A stretch of DNA of 64,000 nucleotides, taken from contig NZ_CP092423.2 in assembly GCF_022374895.2 (NCBI RefSeq), positions 248,001-312,000 of the forward strand. Reading direction: 5' to 3'. Below, one piece after another: positions 51,057 through 60,961 of this stretch. Source of the DNA: Mycobacterium lentiflavum. GTDB lineage: Bacteria; Actinomycetota; Actinomycetes; Mycobacteriales; Mycobacteriaceae. Numbering within the stretch: position 1 is the stretch's first letter; each line of letters begins with the position of its first letter. Both the position numbers and the translations under genes were made by a program. Below the pieces are notes generated by a model, which was not told the origin of the DNA, did not search any database, and saw nothing but the letters and a program-made list of their open reading frames with translations.

Positions 51057-52782
51057 CCTTAGCCGCGCTGGTCGGGTTGAGACTCGCCAGGTGTCCGCTC
51101 TCCACCCCGGCCGCCGGGTCGAGTTCACAGTCGATCAGTGACGGCCCGTTCGACGCGAGCGCTTCGGCCAGCGCCGACTGCAGTTCGGCGGGGGTGGTGA
51201 CGTGATATCCCTTGCCGCCGAACGCCTCTGCAAGTAGCTCGTGCCGGGCTCCGGCGTTGAGCACAGTGGGGGCGGGGCTGTCTCCGGTGGGCTTTTCGTC
51301 GCCGCGGTACACGCCTCCGTTGTTGAGGATGACAACGGTCACCGGCAGCCGGTAGCGGCAAATGGTCTCGATTTCCATGCCGCTGAACCCGAACGCGCTG
51401 TCGCCCTCGATCGCGACGACGGGCCGGCCCGTCTCGACGGCGGCGGCGATCGCGTAACCCATGCCGATGCCCATCACACCCCAGGTCCCGGTGTCGAGGC
51501 GATGCCGCGGCAACTCCATCTCGATCACGTTGCGGGCCAGATCCAGCGCATTGGCACCCTCATTGACGATGTAGACATCCGGATTCGCTTGCAGCACTGA
51601 ACGAATCGCACCGAGCGCGTTGTAAAACCGCATCGGATGCGGATTTTCGGCGAGTCGCTCGCTCATCTTGGCGTCGTTGCGGGCTCGGCGATCGGCCAGC
51701 TCGTCGGTCCATTCCGTCGACACCGTGATCGGCCGGGTGGCCAGACCGTCGCGCAACGCGAACATCACCGAACCGATGTCGCCGGCCAGCGGCGCCACGA
51801 TCGGCTGGTTGCTGTCGAACTCCGACGCCGCGATGTCGATCTGCACGAACTTTGCGTCGGCCGCCCACTGCGGCGACTCCCCATGGCCGAGCAGCCAATT
51901 CAGCCGCGCGCCGACCAACAACACTGTGTCGGCGCGGGCGATGGCCAGTGAGCGTGCGGCCACGGCGGACTGCCGGTGCGAATCCGGCAGTAGGCCCTTG
52001 GCCATCGACATGGGCAGGAACGGAATTCCGCTGGACTCGACGAAGTCCCGGATCACGCCATCGGCCTGCGCGTACGCGGCGCCCTTACCGAGCACGATCA
52101 GCGGCCGGCGCGCCCGCGCGAGCACGTCCAGCGCGCGATCGACCGCCTCCGGGGCGGGCAGCTGGCGCGGCGCGGGATCGATGACCCGCCAGACGCTTTC
52201 GGCCCCCTTGGCGGCGTCGATGGCCTGTCCTAGCACCGTGCCCGGGATGTCGAGGTAGACACCGCCCGGCCGCCCGGAAACGGCAGTGCGGATCGCGCGC
52301 GCGATGGCGAGCCCGATGTCCTCGACCCGCTCGACCCGGTAGGCCGCCTTCACGAAAGGCCGCGCGGCGTTGAGCTGATCCAGGTCCTGATAGTCGCCGC
52401 GCTGCAAGTCGACCAGCGCTCGATTGCTCGAGCCCGAGATCTGGATCATCGGGAAGCAGTTCGTGGTGGCGTTGGCCAGCGCGGGCAGGCCGTTGAGAAA
52501 CCCGGGCCCGGAGGTCGTCAAGCACACCCCCGGGCGGCCGGTGAGAAACCCGGCGGCCGCGGCGGCGTTGCCGGCGGAAGTCTCCTGCCGGAAACCGATG
52601 TACCGCATACCGCAGGCCTGCGCGACCCGGGCGAGGTCGGTGATCGGGATGCCGACGATGCCGTAGATCGTGTCGATGTCGTTGGCCTGGAGCGCATCGA
52701 CGACGAGGTGGAAGCCGTCGGTCAGCGCGGCGTCCCGCGGCTCGTCCGGCGCAGTGGTGGATGATGCCGAAAGTGTGGTCAT
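51040..52782 (-). CDS. oxcA: oxalyl-CoA decarboxylase-like ThDP enzyme
   Basis: The protein has 580 residues from the ATG at 52782, with GAGGAG upstream. The catalytic Glu lies in RQETSAGNAAAAAGF, then GPGFLNGLPALANATTN. The C-terminal ThDP/Mg motif is canonical, EGDSAFGFSGMEIETICRYR followed by VVILNNGGVY. The sequence fits oxalyl-CoA decarboxylase (Rv0118c): oxalyl-CoA to formyl-CoA plus CO2. It shares a 236-bp divergent promoter region with fadD7. Confidence 0.92.
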   Translation of the reverse strand: MTTLSASSTTAPDEPRDAALTDGFHLVVDALQANDIDTIYGIVGIPITDLARVAQACGMRYIGFRQETSAGNAAAAAGFLTGRPGVCLTTSGPGFLNGLPALANATTNCFPMIQISGSSNRALVDLQRGDYQDLDQLNAARPFVKAAYRVERVEDIGLAIARAIRTAVSGRPGGVYLDIPGTVLGQAIDAAKGAESVWRVIDPAPRQLPAPEAVDRALDVLARARRPLIVLGKGAAYAQADGVIRDFVESSGIPFLPMSMAKGLLPDSHRQSAVAARSLAIARADTVLLVGARLNWLLGHGESPQWAADAKFVQIDIAASEFDSNQPIVAPLAGDIGSVMFALRDGLATRPITVSTEWTDELADRRARNDAKMSERLAENPHPMRFYNALGAIRSVLQANPDVYIVNEGANALDLARNVIEMELPRHRLDTGTWGVMGIGMGYAIAAAVETGRPVVAIEGDSAFGFSGMEIETICRYRLPVTVVILNNGGVYRGDEKPTGDSPAPTVLNAGARHELLAEAFGGKGYHVTTPAELQSALAEALASNGPSLIDCELDPAAGVESGHLASLNPTSAAKVSDDG

Positions 52783-52878
52783 TGCCCGACTCCTCGCGTG
52801 TCCGTGCCCGTCATCCACCACTGTGGTCCGCGTCCCCGTCGCTGTCCAAGACCAAGCCGCTATGCAGCGATTCACGGT

Positions 52879-52923
52879 GGTTATCGACCGCTGCCCAGCC
52901 GCTCGATAGCCACGGATTATCGA
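52879..52923. promoter_or_regulatory. repeated TATCGA elements in the oxcA/fadD7 divergent promoter
   Basis: GGTTATCGA (52879) and TCGATAGCC (52903) form an inverted repeat with one mismatch, and GATTATCGA (52915) is a third copy. The position between two divergent starts suggests a regulator site, possibly for OxyS. The motif is short, so the evidence is weak. Confidence 0.3.
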
Positions 52924-53018
52924 TCGTGAGCTGAACAGTATTGGACGAACAGGGAGGTTTCTCTGCATCGTGCAACCAGGTGCTGTTACACATGCGAGAA
53001 AGCGGAAGGACTACGGCG

Positions 53019-54599
53019 ATGTCTGATGTGATCACCCCGGCGGCGGAGCTGACCGACGAATCTCCGAGCATCGCCGATCTAGTCGCGGCTGCGGCAATCC
53101 GCGAGCCGGAGACGACGGCGCTCGTCGTAACCGCGGATCGCAGGCCGGTCAGCTACGGCGAACTGGTGCGACTGGTCGACGACCTGGCCGGGCAGCTCAA
53201 GGAGGGTGGCTTGCGGCCGGGAGACCGGATCGCGCTGCGGGCTGGCAGCAACGCCGAATTCGTCGTCGGCTTGTTGGCGGCGTCGCGCGCGGGGCTCATC
53301 GCGGTACCGCTGGACCCGGCGCTGCCCGTCGGCGACCAGCATGCCCGCAGTAAGGTCGCCGGCGCGGGTGTGCTGCTCGTCGACGGCGACGGTCCCGGCG
53401 ACAAGGACGAGCCGGGATTGGTGCGGTGGACGTTCGCGGTGACCGTCGGCCATGACGGTGCCCCGTCTTCGGTCGCCCTGGACGCGCCCGCGGCGCCGAA
53501 TCCGGACGTGGCGACGCCCGAGGGGCTGCGCGACGACGATGCGATGATCATGTTCACCGGCGGCACCACCGGGCTGCCGAAGATGGTCCCGTGGACACAC
53601 ACGAACATCGCCAGCTCGGTGCGAGCCATTATCGCCGCCTACCAGCTGGGCCCGGCGGACGCGACGGTCGCGGTGATGCCGCTCTACCACGGCCACGGCC
53701 TGATCGCCGCGCTGCTGTCCACGCTGGCATCCGGCGGCACCGTACTGTTGCCCGCGCGCGGGAAGTTCTCGGCGCACACCTTCTGGGACGACATCTTTGC
53801 CGTCGGGGCCACCTGGTACACCGCCGTCCCGACGATCCATCAGATTCTGTTGGAGCGCAACAAGACTGAGCAAGCAAAGAACACCCACGCCACGTTGCGG
53901 TTCATCCGCAGCTGCAGCGCTCCGCTCACCACGGAAACGGCTCAGGCTCTGCAAGACACCTTCGGCGCCACCGTGGTCTGCGCGTTCGGGATGACCGAAG
54001 GCACCCATCAGGTCGCCACCACTAGCGTTGAAGAAGACGAAAACCCAGCCGAGAGAACAGGTCTCGTCGGAAAGTCGACCAGCCCGGAGATCCGGATCGT
54101 CGGGCCCGGGGGCCAACCGCTGCCACCGGAAGCCGTCGGCGAGGTCTGGCTGCGCGGCCCGACCGTGGTGCGCGGCTACCTCGGCGACCCGGCGATCACC
54201 GCCGCCAACTTCACCGACGGCTGGCTGCGCACCGGCGACCTCGGGTCACTGTCCCCGGCGGGTGACCTGAGCATTCGCGGGCGTATCAAGGAACTGATCA
54301 ACCGTGGCGGCGAGAAGATTTCGCCGGAACGTGTCGAGGGCGTGCTGGCCGGCCATCCCGGCGTTCTGGAGGTGGCCGTGCTCGGGCTGCCGGACAAGAT
54401 GTACGGCGAGACGGTGGCCGCGGTGATCGTCGCGCGGGGGTCGACTCCGCCCAGCCCCGAGGAGCTGACGGAGTTCTGCCGTGACCGGCTGGCGCCCTAC
54501 GAGGTGCCAGCCACCTTCCTGCACACCAGCGAACTGCCGCACACGGCTAAGGGCTCACTGGATCGGCGGGCCGTGGCCCGACAGTTCGGCGGAACCTGA
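53019..54599 (+). CDS. fadD7: FadD7, probable oxalyl-CoA synthetase (AAE3-type)
   Basis: The protein has 526 residues, ATG at 53019 with GAAGGA upstream. The adenylate-forming motifs are MFTGGTTGLPKMVPWTHTN (near residue 170), FGMTEGTHQ (near 325), LRTGDLGSLS (near 405), and KELINRGGEKISP, with a terminal TAKGSLDRRAV segment bearing the catalytic Lys. The pattern VMPLYHGHGLIAALLSTLASGGTVLLPARGKFSAHTFW is strikingly close to plant AAE3 oxalate:CoA ligases, and pairing with oxcA supports that substrate. Confidence 0.9.
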   Translation: MSDVITPAAELTDESPSIADLVAAAAIREPETTALVVTADRRPVSYGELVRLVDDLAGQLKEGGLRPGDRIALRAGSNAEFVVGLLAASRAGLIAVPLDPALPVGDQHARSKVAGAGVLLVDGDGPGDKDEPGLVRWTFAVTVGHDGAPSSVALDAPAAPNPDVATPEGLRDDDAMIMFTGGTTGLPKMVPWTHTNIASSVRAIIAAYQLGPADATVAVMPLYHGHGLIAALLSTLASGGTVLLPARGKFSAHTFWDDIFAVGATWYTAVPTIHQILLERNKTEQAKNTHATLRFIRSCSAPLTTETAQALQDTFGATVVCAFGMTEGTHQVATTSVEEDENPAERTGLVGKSTSPEIRIVGPGGQPLPPEAVGEVWLRGPTVVRGYLGDPAITAANFTDGWLRTGDLGSLSPAGDLSIRGRIKELINRGGEKISPERVEGVLAGHPGVLEVAVLGLPDKMYGETVAAVIVARGSTPPSPEELTEFCRDRLAPYEVPATFLHTSELPHTAKGSLDRRAVARQFGGT

Positions 54600-54618
54600 G
54601 AACGGCTGTGCGCCAACC

Positions 54619-55089
54619 TCACTGGCCCGACGTCACGTTTCCCCACGCGGCGCGCGCACCCGAATCACCGACCCGATAGGTCTGCACGAGCGTGGCCACC
54701 GCCGCGATGACCACCAGTACCCCGACCGCGGCGTGCAGGGTGAGCTTCATGTCCACACCGTGCGTCTCGCGGACGTGCAGCACGGCCAGCACCGTGACCG
54801 TCGCCGCCAGTGCCGCGACGATGTAGATCAGGGTGGAGCCGAGTTGCTCGTGGTTGGTAAGCACTGGAGTCTGAGCACCGACGCGAGCCGACAGCCAGAC
54901 GCCAGCGGTGGTCGTCAACGGGGTCAGGACTAGCGTGCCCACCGCCAGTAGCAGAACCAGCCAGATCAGTCGGCGCCGCGCCGCGGGCCACACCACGCAC
55001 AGGATCGCCAGAATCGCCGCGAGCGGGCCTAGGACGACGACGAAATGATTGAGCAGGATATGGGCAGGCAGCCCATTAAACGTTGACAT
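54619..55089 (-). CDS. DUF2231-type integral membrane protein
   Basis: The protein has 156 residues with four predicted membrane helices (ILLNHFVVVLGPLAAILAIL, LIWLVLLLAVGTLVLTPL, LIYIVAALAATVTVLAVL, LHAAVGVLVVIAAVATLV). The opening FNGLPAHILLNHFVVVL and the conserved His fit DUF2231, a family of unknown function. It is convergent with fadD7, 20 bp apart. Confidence 0.78.
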   Translation of the reverse strand: MSTFNGLPAHILLNHFVVVLGPLAAILAILCVVWPAARRRLIWLVLLLAVGTLVLTPLTTTAGVWLSARVGAQTPVLTNHEQLGSTLIYIVAALAATVTVLAVLHVRETHGVDMKLTLHAAVGVLVVIAAVATLVQTYRVGDSGARAAWGNVTSGQ

Positions 55090-55131
55090 AGTCGAACCGG
55101 GGCTCCCAATCTGGCTGTTTATCAGGTGCTT

Positions 55132-57306
55132 TCAAACAGTAGCCGTCACCCGGGTCGCGGCGGACTCCGGCATCGGTTCGTAGCGGGCAAACGTTCGGGT
55201 GAAGGACGCGGCGCCATGTGCCAGTGAACGCAAATCGATCGCGTATCGGGTCAGCTCGACCTGAGGTACCTCGGCCCGCACCAGCGTGCGGTCCTGGCCC
55301 GCGGTGTCGGTCCCCAGCACGCGACCGCGCCGGCCGGACAAGTCGCCCATCACCGCACCGACGAAGTCGTCGGGCACCAGCACCGAGATCTCGTCGATCG
55401 GCTCGAGCAGTGCAACTTTCGTCGCGGCGGCGGCCTCCCGCAGCGCCAGGGAACCCGCCATCTGGAACGCGAAGTCCGACGAGTCCACGCTGTGGGCCTT
55501 GCCGTCGAGCAGGGTGACCCGGATGTCGACCACCGGATATCCCGCGTGCACGCCCTTTTCCATCTGCGCGCGGACTCCCTTCTCCACGCTCGGGATGAAT
55601 TGCCGCGGGACCGCGCCGCCGACCACTTTGTCGACGAACTCGAATCCGGAACCTTCCGGCAGCGGCTCCACCTCGATGTCGCACACGGCGTATTGGCCGT
55701 GTCCGCCGGACTGTTTGACGTGGCGCCCGTGGCCTTTTGCCTTGCCGCCGAACGTTTCCCGCAGCGGCACGCGCAGTTCCACCGTGTCCACGGTGACGCC
55801 GTACCGGCTGGCCAGTGCCTCGAGCACGACACCGGCATGGGCCTCACCCATGCACCACAGCACGATCTGGTGCGTTTCCTGATTCTGCTCGATTCGCAGG
55901 GTCGGGTCCTCGGCGGCCAACCGGCCCAACCCGACCGACAGCTTGTCCTCGTCGGTCTTGGCATGGGCCGCAATGGCGATCGGCAGCAGCGGTTCGGGCA
56001 TGGCCCACGGTTTGAGCACCAGGGGCTCGGCCTTGTCGGAGAGGGTGTCGCCGGTTTCGGCACGGCTCAGCTTTCCGATCGCGCAGATGTCACCGGCCAC
56101 CACCTCGGGCGCGGGTCGTTGCAGCTTGCCCAGCGGGAAGGACAACAGCCCGATGCGTTCGTCTTCGTCGTGGTCGGGGTGAGTATTGCCCCGGGAGTCG
56201 GAGCCGTTGGTCTGCCCGAAGAAGGACGAAAAATGACCCGACACATGCACCGTCGTGTCGGGCCTGATGGTCCCGGAGAACACCCGGACCAGACTCACCC
56301 TGCCGACGTACGGGTCAGACGTCGTCTTCACCACCTCTGCCAACAACGGCGCCGCCGCGTCACAGGCCAGCTCCGAATGCGCAGCGCCATGCGGCGTAAA
56401 CACCTCCGGTAGCGGATGTTCCATCGGAGACGGGAATCCGCGGGTGGCGACCTCGAGCAGTTCCAGCGTGCCCACGCCGGTGCCGCTGCAGACCGGGATC
56501 ACCGGGAAGAACGACCCACGGGCGACGGCGCGCTCGAGATCGTCGATCAGCACGGCCTCGTCGATCGCCTCACCGCCGAGGTAGCGCTCCATCAGGGACT
56601 CGTCCTCGGATTCCTCGATGATGCCCTCGATCAGGGTGCCCCGCGCGTCCTCGATCCGGCCGGCGTCGGCGGGATCCGGCGCCTCGATAGTCCGGGTGCC
56701 ACCGCAGTATCGGTAGCGCTGCTGCGACAGCAAGCCGATCAGACCTTCGGCTGGCGAGCCGGTCGGCAGGTAGAGCGGTAAAACCTTGTCGCCGAACGCG
56801 TTTTGCGCGGCCTCTAGGGCTTCGGTGTAGTTCGCGCGGGCATGGTCGAGCTTGGTGATCACCACGGCGCGAGGCATGCCGACCTGGCTGCATTCCTGCC
56901 AGAGCGACTTGGTCGGTTCGTCAATACCGTCGCAGCCCTCGTTCGCCGCGATCACGAACAGTGCGCAATCCGCGGCACGCAATCCGGCGCGCAGCTCGCC
57001 GACGAAGTCGGCGTATCCCGGGGTGTCGACCAGGTTGATCTTGATGCCGCCGTGCGACAGCGAGGCCACCGCGACGCCCACCGACCGTTGTTGGCGGATC
57101 TCGGCGTCGTCGTAGTCGCAGACGGTGCTGCCGTCGGTCACCGATCCCGCCCTGGTCAGCACGCCGCCCGCGACCAGCAGGGCCTCGACCAGCGTCGTCT
57201 TGCCGCCGCCCGAGGGGCCCACCAGGACGATGTTGCGGACATCGCCGGGACAGTTGGCGGTGGGGGCTGCTCCCGTGCCCACTGAAGCGTTCGCCTTGTC
57301 CGCCAT
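55132..57306 (-). CDS. fusA2: elongation factor G paralog FusA2
   Basis: The protein has 724 residues from the ATG at 57306, with GGAGGAAGG upstream. The G domain has the P-loop GPSGGGKTTLVEALL (G1, near residue 30) and DTPGYADF (G3, near 90). The G4 motif is ITKLDHA instead of NKxD (near 150). EF-G domains III-V follow (DEISVLVPDDFVGAVMGDLSGRRGRVLG near 635). It is a non-canonical EF-G2 (Rv0120c relative). Its role is unsettled, and translation factor or ribosome-associated GTPase are both possible. Confidence 0.9.
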   Translation of the reverse strand: MADKANASVGTGAAPTANCPGDVRNIVLVGPSGGGKTTLVEALLVAGGVLTRAGSVTDGSTVCDYDDAEIRQQRSVGVAVASLSHGGIKINLVDTPGYADFVGELRAGLRAADCALFVIAANEGCDGIDEPTKSLWQECSQVGMPRAVVITKLDHARANYTEALEAAQNAFGDKVLPLYLPTGSPAEGLIGLLSQQRYRYCGGTRTIEAPDPADAGRIEDARGTLIEGIIEESEDESLMERYLGGEAIDEAVLIDDLERAVARGSFFPVIPVCSGTGVGTLELLEVATRGFPSPMEHPLPEVFTPHGAAHSELACDAAAPLLAEVVKTTSDPYVGRVSLVRVFSGTIRPDTTVHVSGHFSSFFGQTNGSDSRGNTHPDHDEDERIGLLSFPLGKLQRPAPEVVAGDICAIGKLSRAETGDTLSDKAEPLVLKPWAMPEPLLPIAIAAHAKTDEDKLSVGLGRLAAEDPTLRIEQNQETHQIVLWCMGEAHAGVVLEALASRYGVTVDTVELRVPLRETFGGKAKGHGRHVKQSGGHGQYAVCDIEVEPLPEGSGFEFVDKVVGGAVPRQFIPSVEKGVRAQMEKGVHAGYPVVDIRVTLLDGKAHSVDSSDFAFQMAGSLALREAAAATKVALLEPIDEISVLVPDDFVGAVMGDLSGRRGRVLGTDTAGQDRTLVRAEVPQVELTRYAIDLRSLAHGAASFTRTFARYEPMPESAATRVTATV

Positions 57307-57437
57307 GACCTTCCTCCAGTTCGCTCGGTCGGGCGCAGTGTGTCCTAGCTCACAGAACGTATAGGCAACCTTTCCCCCAACTGCCGCCCAATACAAGGCC
57401 ACGGACCGGCCACAATCTCGCGCTGTGACGCGCTAGG

Positions 57438-57851
57438 TCAGGCGTGCCAGCTCGACCAGCGGCGCACCGTTATCTCGATGACGGGACCATTCAGCGAAAC
57501 CGATTGATACTGAGGGTATTTGGCGCGTAACAGCCGGTAGCCGGTGTGCAGTGCCGCGCCGTCGCTATGAATGCAAGCCTCCCCGTCGGCTCGGACCCAC
57601 CACAACTGCGCCCACTCGTCGGCGTAGTGGTCGACGAGCAGGCTGACCTGCGCGTTGCTCGCGATGTTGGCCAGCCGGCGTAGCCGCTGTGTCCTCTTCG
57701 GTTTCGCGTCGATCGCGGTGTACACGGTGTCGGTGTCGGTGTCGACCGCGAAAACCACCGGCACCAGGTGCGGTTTTCCGTCGGCCGAGCTGGTCGCCAG
57801 CCGCGCCACCGGGGACTGCGTGAACCGGACTTTGGGGTCGAATTCGCCCAC
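57438..57851 (-). CDS. PPOX-class probable F420-dependent enzyme
   Basis: The protein has 137 residues with the flavin/F420-binding split-barrel pattern: VRFTQSPVARLATSSADGKPHLVPVVFAVD at the N-terminus, then KRTQRLRRLANIASNAQVSLLVDHYADEW. It corresponds to the TIGR03668-type PPOX subfamily (Rv0121c-like), which would bind F420 and reduce a small substrate. Unlinked to fusA2 apart from strand. Confidence 0.85.
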   Translation of the reverse strand: MGEFDPKVRFTQSPVARLATSSADGKPHLVPVVFAVDTDTDTVYTAIDAKPKRTQRLRRLANIASNAQVSLLVDHYADEWAQLWWVRADGEACIHSDGAALHTGYRLLRAKYPQYQSVSLNGPVIEITVRRWSSWHA

Positions 57852-58009
57852 CGAACCAGCTTAGGGCCAGCTTGAGGGCGAAACCGCCGATCAGCGTTCC
57901 ATGCGCCCTGAACTAGCTACCTGCATTACGGTGAGGTACACAAAATGTGCGGTCCAGACGTGGAGGCTGGGCCGCTTCTGGTTAGCACCCCGATGCAGGG
58001 AGGTACGGG

Positions 58010-59068
58010 ATGAGCAAAGGGCACCCCCGCTCAGTCTGGTGGTCATGGCTGGTCAGTGTGCTGGCTGTGGTGGGACTGGGCCTGGGCCTGACCACGGTGC
58101 CTGCAGCTGCATCGCCGTCAACCCTGGCGCTGGACCGCTTCCGTGACGCGCCGATGTTCCCGCTGGACATCGCCAGCCAGGTCGGACCCGCGGTCGTCAA
58201 CATCAGCACCCGGTTCGGCTACAACAACGCGATCGGGGCCGGAACCGGCATCGTCATCGATCCCGCTGGTGTGGTGCTCACGAACAACCACGTGATCTCG
58301 GCTGCCACTGACATCTCCGCGTTCGACGTCGGCAACGGTCAGACCTACGGTGTCGACGTGATCGGCTACTCCCGCACCGCGGACATCGCGGTGTTGCAGC
58401 TGCGGGGTGCGGGCGGCCTGCCCGCCGCCGCAATCGGCGGTGGCGTCGGTGTCGGCGAGCCGGTCACCGCGCTCGGCAATACCCACGGACAGGGCGGAGC
58501 GCCCAGCGTGGTGCCTGGCCGCGTCGTCGCGCTCAACCAGACGGTGTCGGCCACCGACACCCTGACCGGAGCCGACGAGACGCTGGGCGGGTTGATCCAG
58601 GCCGACACCGCGATCAAGCCCGGCGACTCGGGTGGGCCGCTGGTCAACAATGCGGGGCAGGTGGTCGGCGTGGACACCGCCGCCACCGACAGCTACAAGA
58701 TGTCCGGCGGGCAGGGCTTCGCGATTCCGATCGGTCACGCGATGGGCGTCGCCAACCAAATCCGCTCCGGCGCCGGGTCCAACACCGTGCACATCGGGCC
58801 CACGGCCTTCATCGGCATGGGCGTTGCCGAAAACGGCGGCAACGGAGCCCGGGTCCAACGCCTGGTTGACGGCGGCCCCGCCGCGAGCAGTGGCATCGCA
58901 CCCGGGGACATCATCACCGCGGTCGACAATGTGCCGATCAACGGTCCCACCGCGATGACGGACGTCCTGGTTCCGCATCACCCGGGGGACGTGATCACGC
59001 TGCACTGGAATTCCGGAGGCGGCCCCCGCAGCGCGCCGGTGACTCTGGGCGACGGGCCGCCCGCCTGA
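58010..59068 (+). CDS. pepA: secreted trypsin-like serine protease with PDZ domain, PepA
   Basis: The protein has 352 residues. A Sec signal (WWSWLVSVLAVVGLGLGL, cut near PAAA-SP) leads into a trypsin-like HtrA-family protease. Its triad is His94 (TNNHV), Asp125 (SRTADIAVLQ) and Ser207 (KPGDSGGPL). The PDZ domain at the C-terminus has GMGVAENGGNGARVQRLVDGGPAASSGIAPGDII. It matches Rv0125 (Mtb32A antigen). Confidence 0.94.
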   Translation: MSKGHPRSVWWSWLVSVLAVVGLGLGLTTVPAAASPSTLALDRFRDAPMFPLDIASQVGPAVVNISTRFGYNNAIGAGTGIVIDPAGVVLTNNHVISAATDISAFDVGNGQTYGVDVIGYSRTADIAVLQLRGAGGLPAAAIGGGVGVGEPVTALGNTHGQGGAPSVVPGRVVALNQTVSATDTLTGADETLGGLIQADTAIKPGDSGGPLVNNAGQVVGVDTAATDSYKMSGGQGFAIPIGHAMGVANQIRSGAGSNTVHIGPTAFIGMGVAENGGNGARVQRLVDGGPAASSGIAPGDIITAVDNVPINGPTAMTDVLVPHHPGDVITLHWNSGGGPRSAPVTLGDGPPA

Positions 59069-59167
59069 TCCGGACGCGGAAATGCCTGGCCGGAGGCCAA
59101 TTCGGTTGCCGGGACAGCAGATTAGCGAGGTGATTCCGATCTGCTCGCCTCGGGTACACGTGGCATC

Positions 59168-60961
59168 GTGGAATCGATGAACGACGCAAACGACGCCGCC
59201 AAAAAGGATTCCGAGCACGATCCTGCGGGAGGCAGCCACGTCGAGGGGGGTGTAGTCGAACACCCCAACGCGGAGGATTTCGAGATCGCGGCCTCGCTGC
59301 CAGCCGATCCGACCTGGTTCAAACACGCGGTCTTCTACGAGGTGCTGGTTCGGGCGTTCCTGGACGCCAACGCCGACGGGTCCGGTGATCTACGCGGGCT
59401 GTTGCAGCGCCTGGACTATTTGCAGTGGCTGGGGATCGACTGCATTTGGCTGCCGCCCTTCTACGACTCGCCGTTGCGCGACGGCGGATACGACATCCGC
59501 GACTTCTACAAGGTGCTGCCCGAGTTCGGCGACGTCGACGACTTCGTGGCCTTGCTCAACGCGGCGCACGAGCGGGGGATCCGGGTCATCACCGATTTGG
59601 TGATGAACCACACCTCGGATTCGCACCCCTGGTTTCAGGAGTCACGCCACGACCCCGACGGTCCGTACGGCGACTTCTACGTGTGGAGCGATACCAGCGA
59701 GAAATACACCGATGCCCGGATCATCTTCATCGACACCGAGGAGTCGAACTGGACGTTCGACCCGGTCCGCAAGCAGTTCTACTGGCACCGGTTCTTCTCC
59801 CATCAGCCGGACCTGAACTACGACAACCCGGCCGTGCAAGAGGCGATGATCGATGTGCTGCGGTTCTGGCTGGATCTCGGCATCGACGGCTTCCGGCTGG
59901 ATGCGGTGCCGTATCTCTTCGAGCGCGAGGGCACCAATTGCGAGAATCTGCCGGAGACGCACGCATTCCTGCGGCGGGTCCGCAAGGTCATCGACGACGA
60001 GTTCCCGGGCCGGGTGCTGCTGGCCGAAGCCAATCAGTGGCCCGCCGACGTCGTGGAGTACTTCGGCGACGCCAGCACCGGCGGCGACGAATGCCACATG
60101 GCTTTCCACTTCCCGCTGATGCCGCGCATATTCATGGCGGTGCGGCGCGAGTCGCGGTTCCCGATCTCGGAGATCCTGGCCCACACGCCCGAGATCCCGG
60201 AGATGGCGCAGTGGGGGATCTTCCTGCGTAACCACGACGAGCTGACTCTGGAGATGGTCAGCGACGAAGAGCGCGACTACATGTACTCCGAGTACGCCAA
60301 GGACCCGCGGATGAAGGCCAACGTGGGAATCCGGCGCCGGCTGGCGCCGCTGCTGGACAACGACCGCAACCAGATCGAGCTGTTCACCGGTCTGCTGCTA
60401 TCGCTGCCCGGCTCACCGGTGCTGTACTACGGTGACGAGATCGGCATGGGCGACGTCATCTGGCTCGGTGATCGCGACGGTGTGCGCACCCCGATGCAGT
60501 GGACCCCGGACCGCAACGCCGGCTTCTCCAAGGCCAATCCCGGCCGGCTGTATTTGCCGCCGAGTCAGGACTCGGTCTACGGCTATCAGGCCGTCAACGT
60601 CGAGGCGCAGCGAGACACCTCGACGTCGCTGCTCAACTTCACCCGCATGATGTTGGCGGTGCGGCGCCGGCACGACGCGTTCGCGATCGGATCGTTCGAG
60701 GAACTCGGCGGGACGAACCCGTCGGTGCTGGCGTTTCTGCGCCAAGCGCCCGACGACGGAGACATCGTGCTGTGCGTCAACAACCTGTCGCGGTTCCCGC
60801 AGCCGATCGAACTCAACCTGCAACATTGGAGCGGCCACACGCCGATCGAACTCACCGGCCAAGTGGAGTTCCCGCGCATCGGACATCTGCCCTATTTGCT
60901 GACACTGCCGGGACATGGGTTCTACTGGTTCCAGCTGTGCGCATCGGAGGAGAACGCATGA
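59168..60961 (+). CDS. treS: trehalose synthase TreS
   Basis: The protein has 597 residues from a GTG; an in-frame ATG at 59177 is an alternative. It is a GH13 enzyme with nucleophile Asp245 ([13 protein letters not shown]), acid/base Glu287 (LLAEANQWP) and Asp357 (RNHDELTLE). It interconverts maltose and trehalose. Its stop overlaps the mak start (ATGA), so the two are translationally coupled, as in the GlgE alpha-glucan pathway where TreS and maltokinase work as a complex. Confidence 0.96.
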   Translation: MESMNDANDAAKKDSEHDPAGGSHVEGGVVEHPNAEDFEIAASLPADPTWFKHAVFYEVLVRAFLDANADGSGDLRGLLQRLDYLQWLGIDCIWLPPFYDSPLRDGGYDIRDFYKVLPEFGDVDDFVALLNAAHERGIRVITDLVMNHTSDSHPWFQESRHDPDGPYGDFYVWSDTSEKYTDARIIFIDTEESNWTFDPVRKQFYWHRFFSHQPDLNYDNPAVQEAMIDVLRFWLDLGIDGFRLDAVPYLFEREGTNCENLPETHAFLRRVRKVIDDEFPGRVLLAEANQWPADVVEYFGDASTGGDECHMAFHFPLMPRIFMAVRRESRFPISEILAHTPEIPEMAQWGIFLRNHDELTLEMVSDEERDYMYSEYAKDPRMKANVGIRRRLAPLLDNDRNQIELFTGLLLSLPGSPVLYYGDEIGMGDVIWLGDRDGVRTPMQWTPDRNAGFSKANPGRLYLPPSQDSVYGYQAVNVEAQRDTSTSLLNFTRMMLAVRRRHDAFAIGSFEELGGTNPSVLAFLRQAPDDGDIVLCVNNLSRFPQPIELNLQHWSGHTPIELTGQVEFPRIGHLPYLLTLPGHGFYWFQLCASEENA

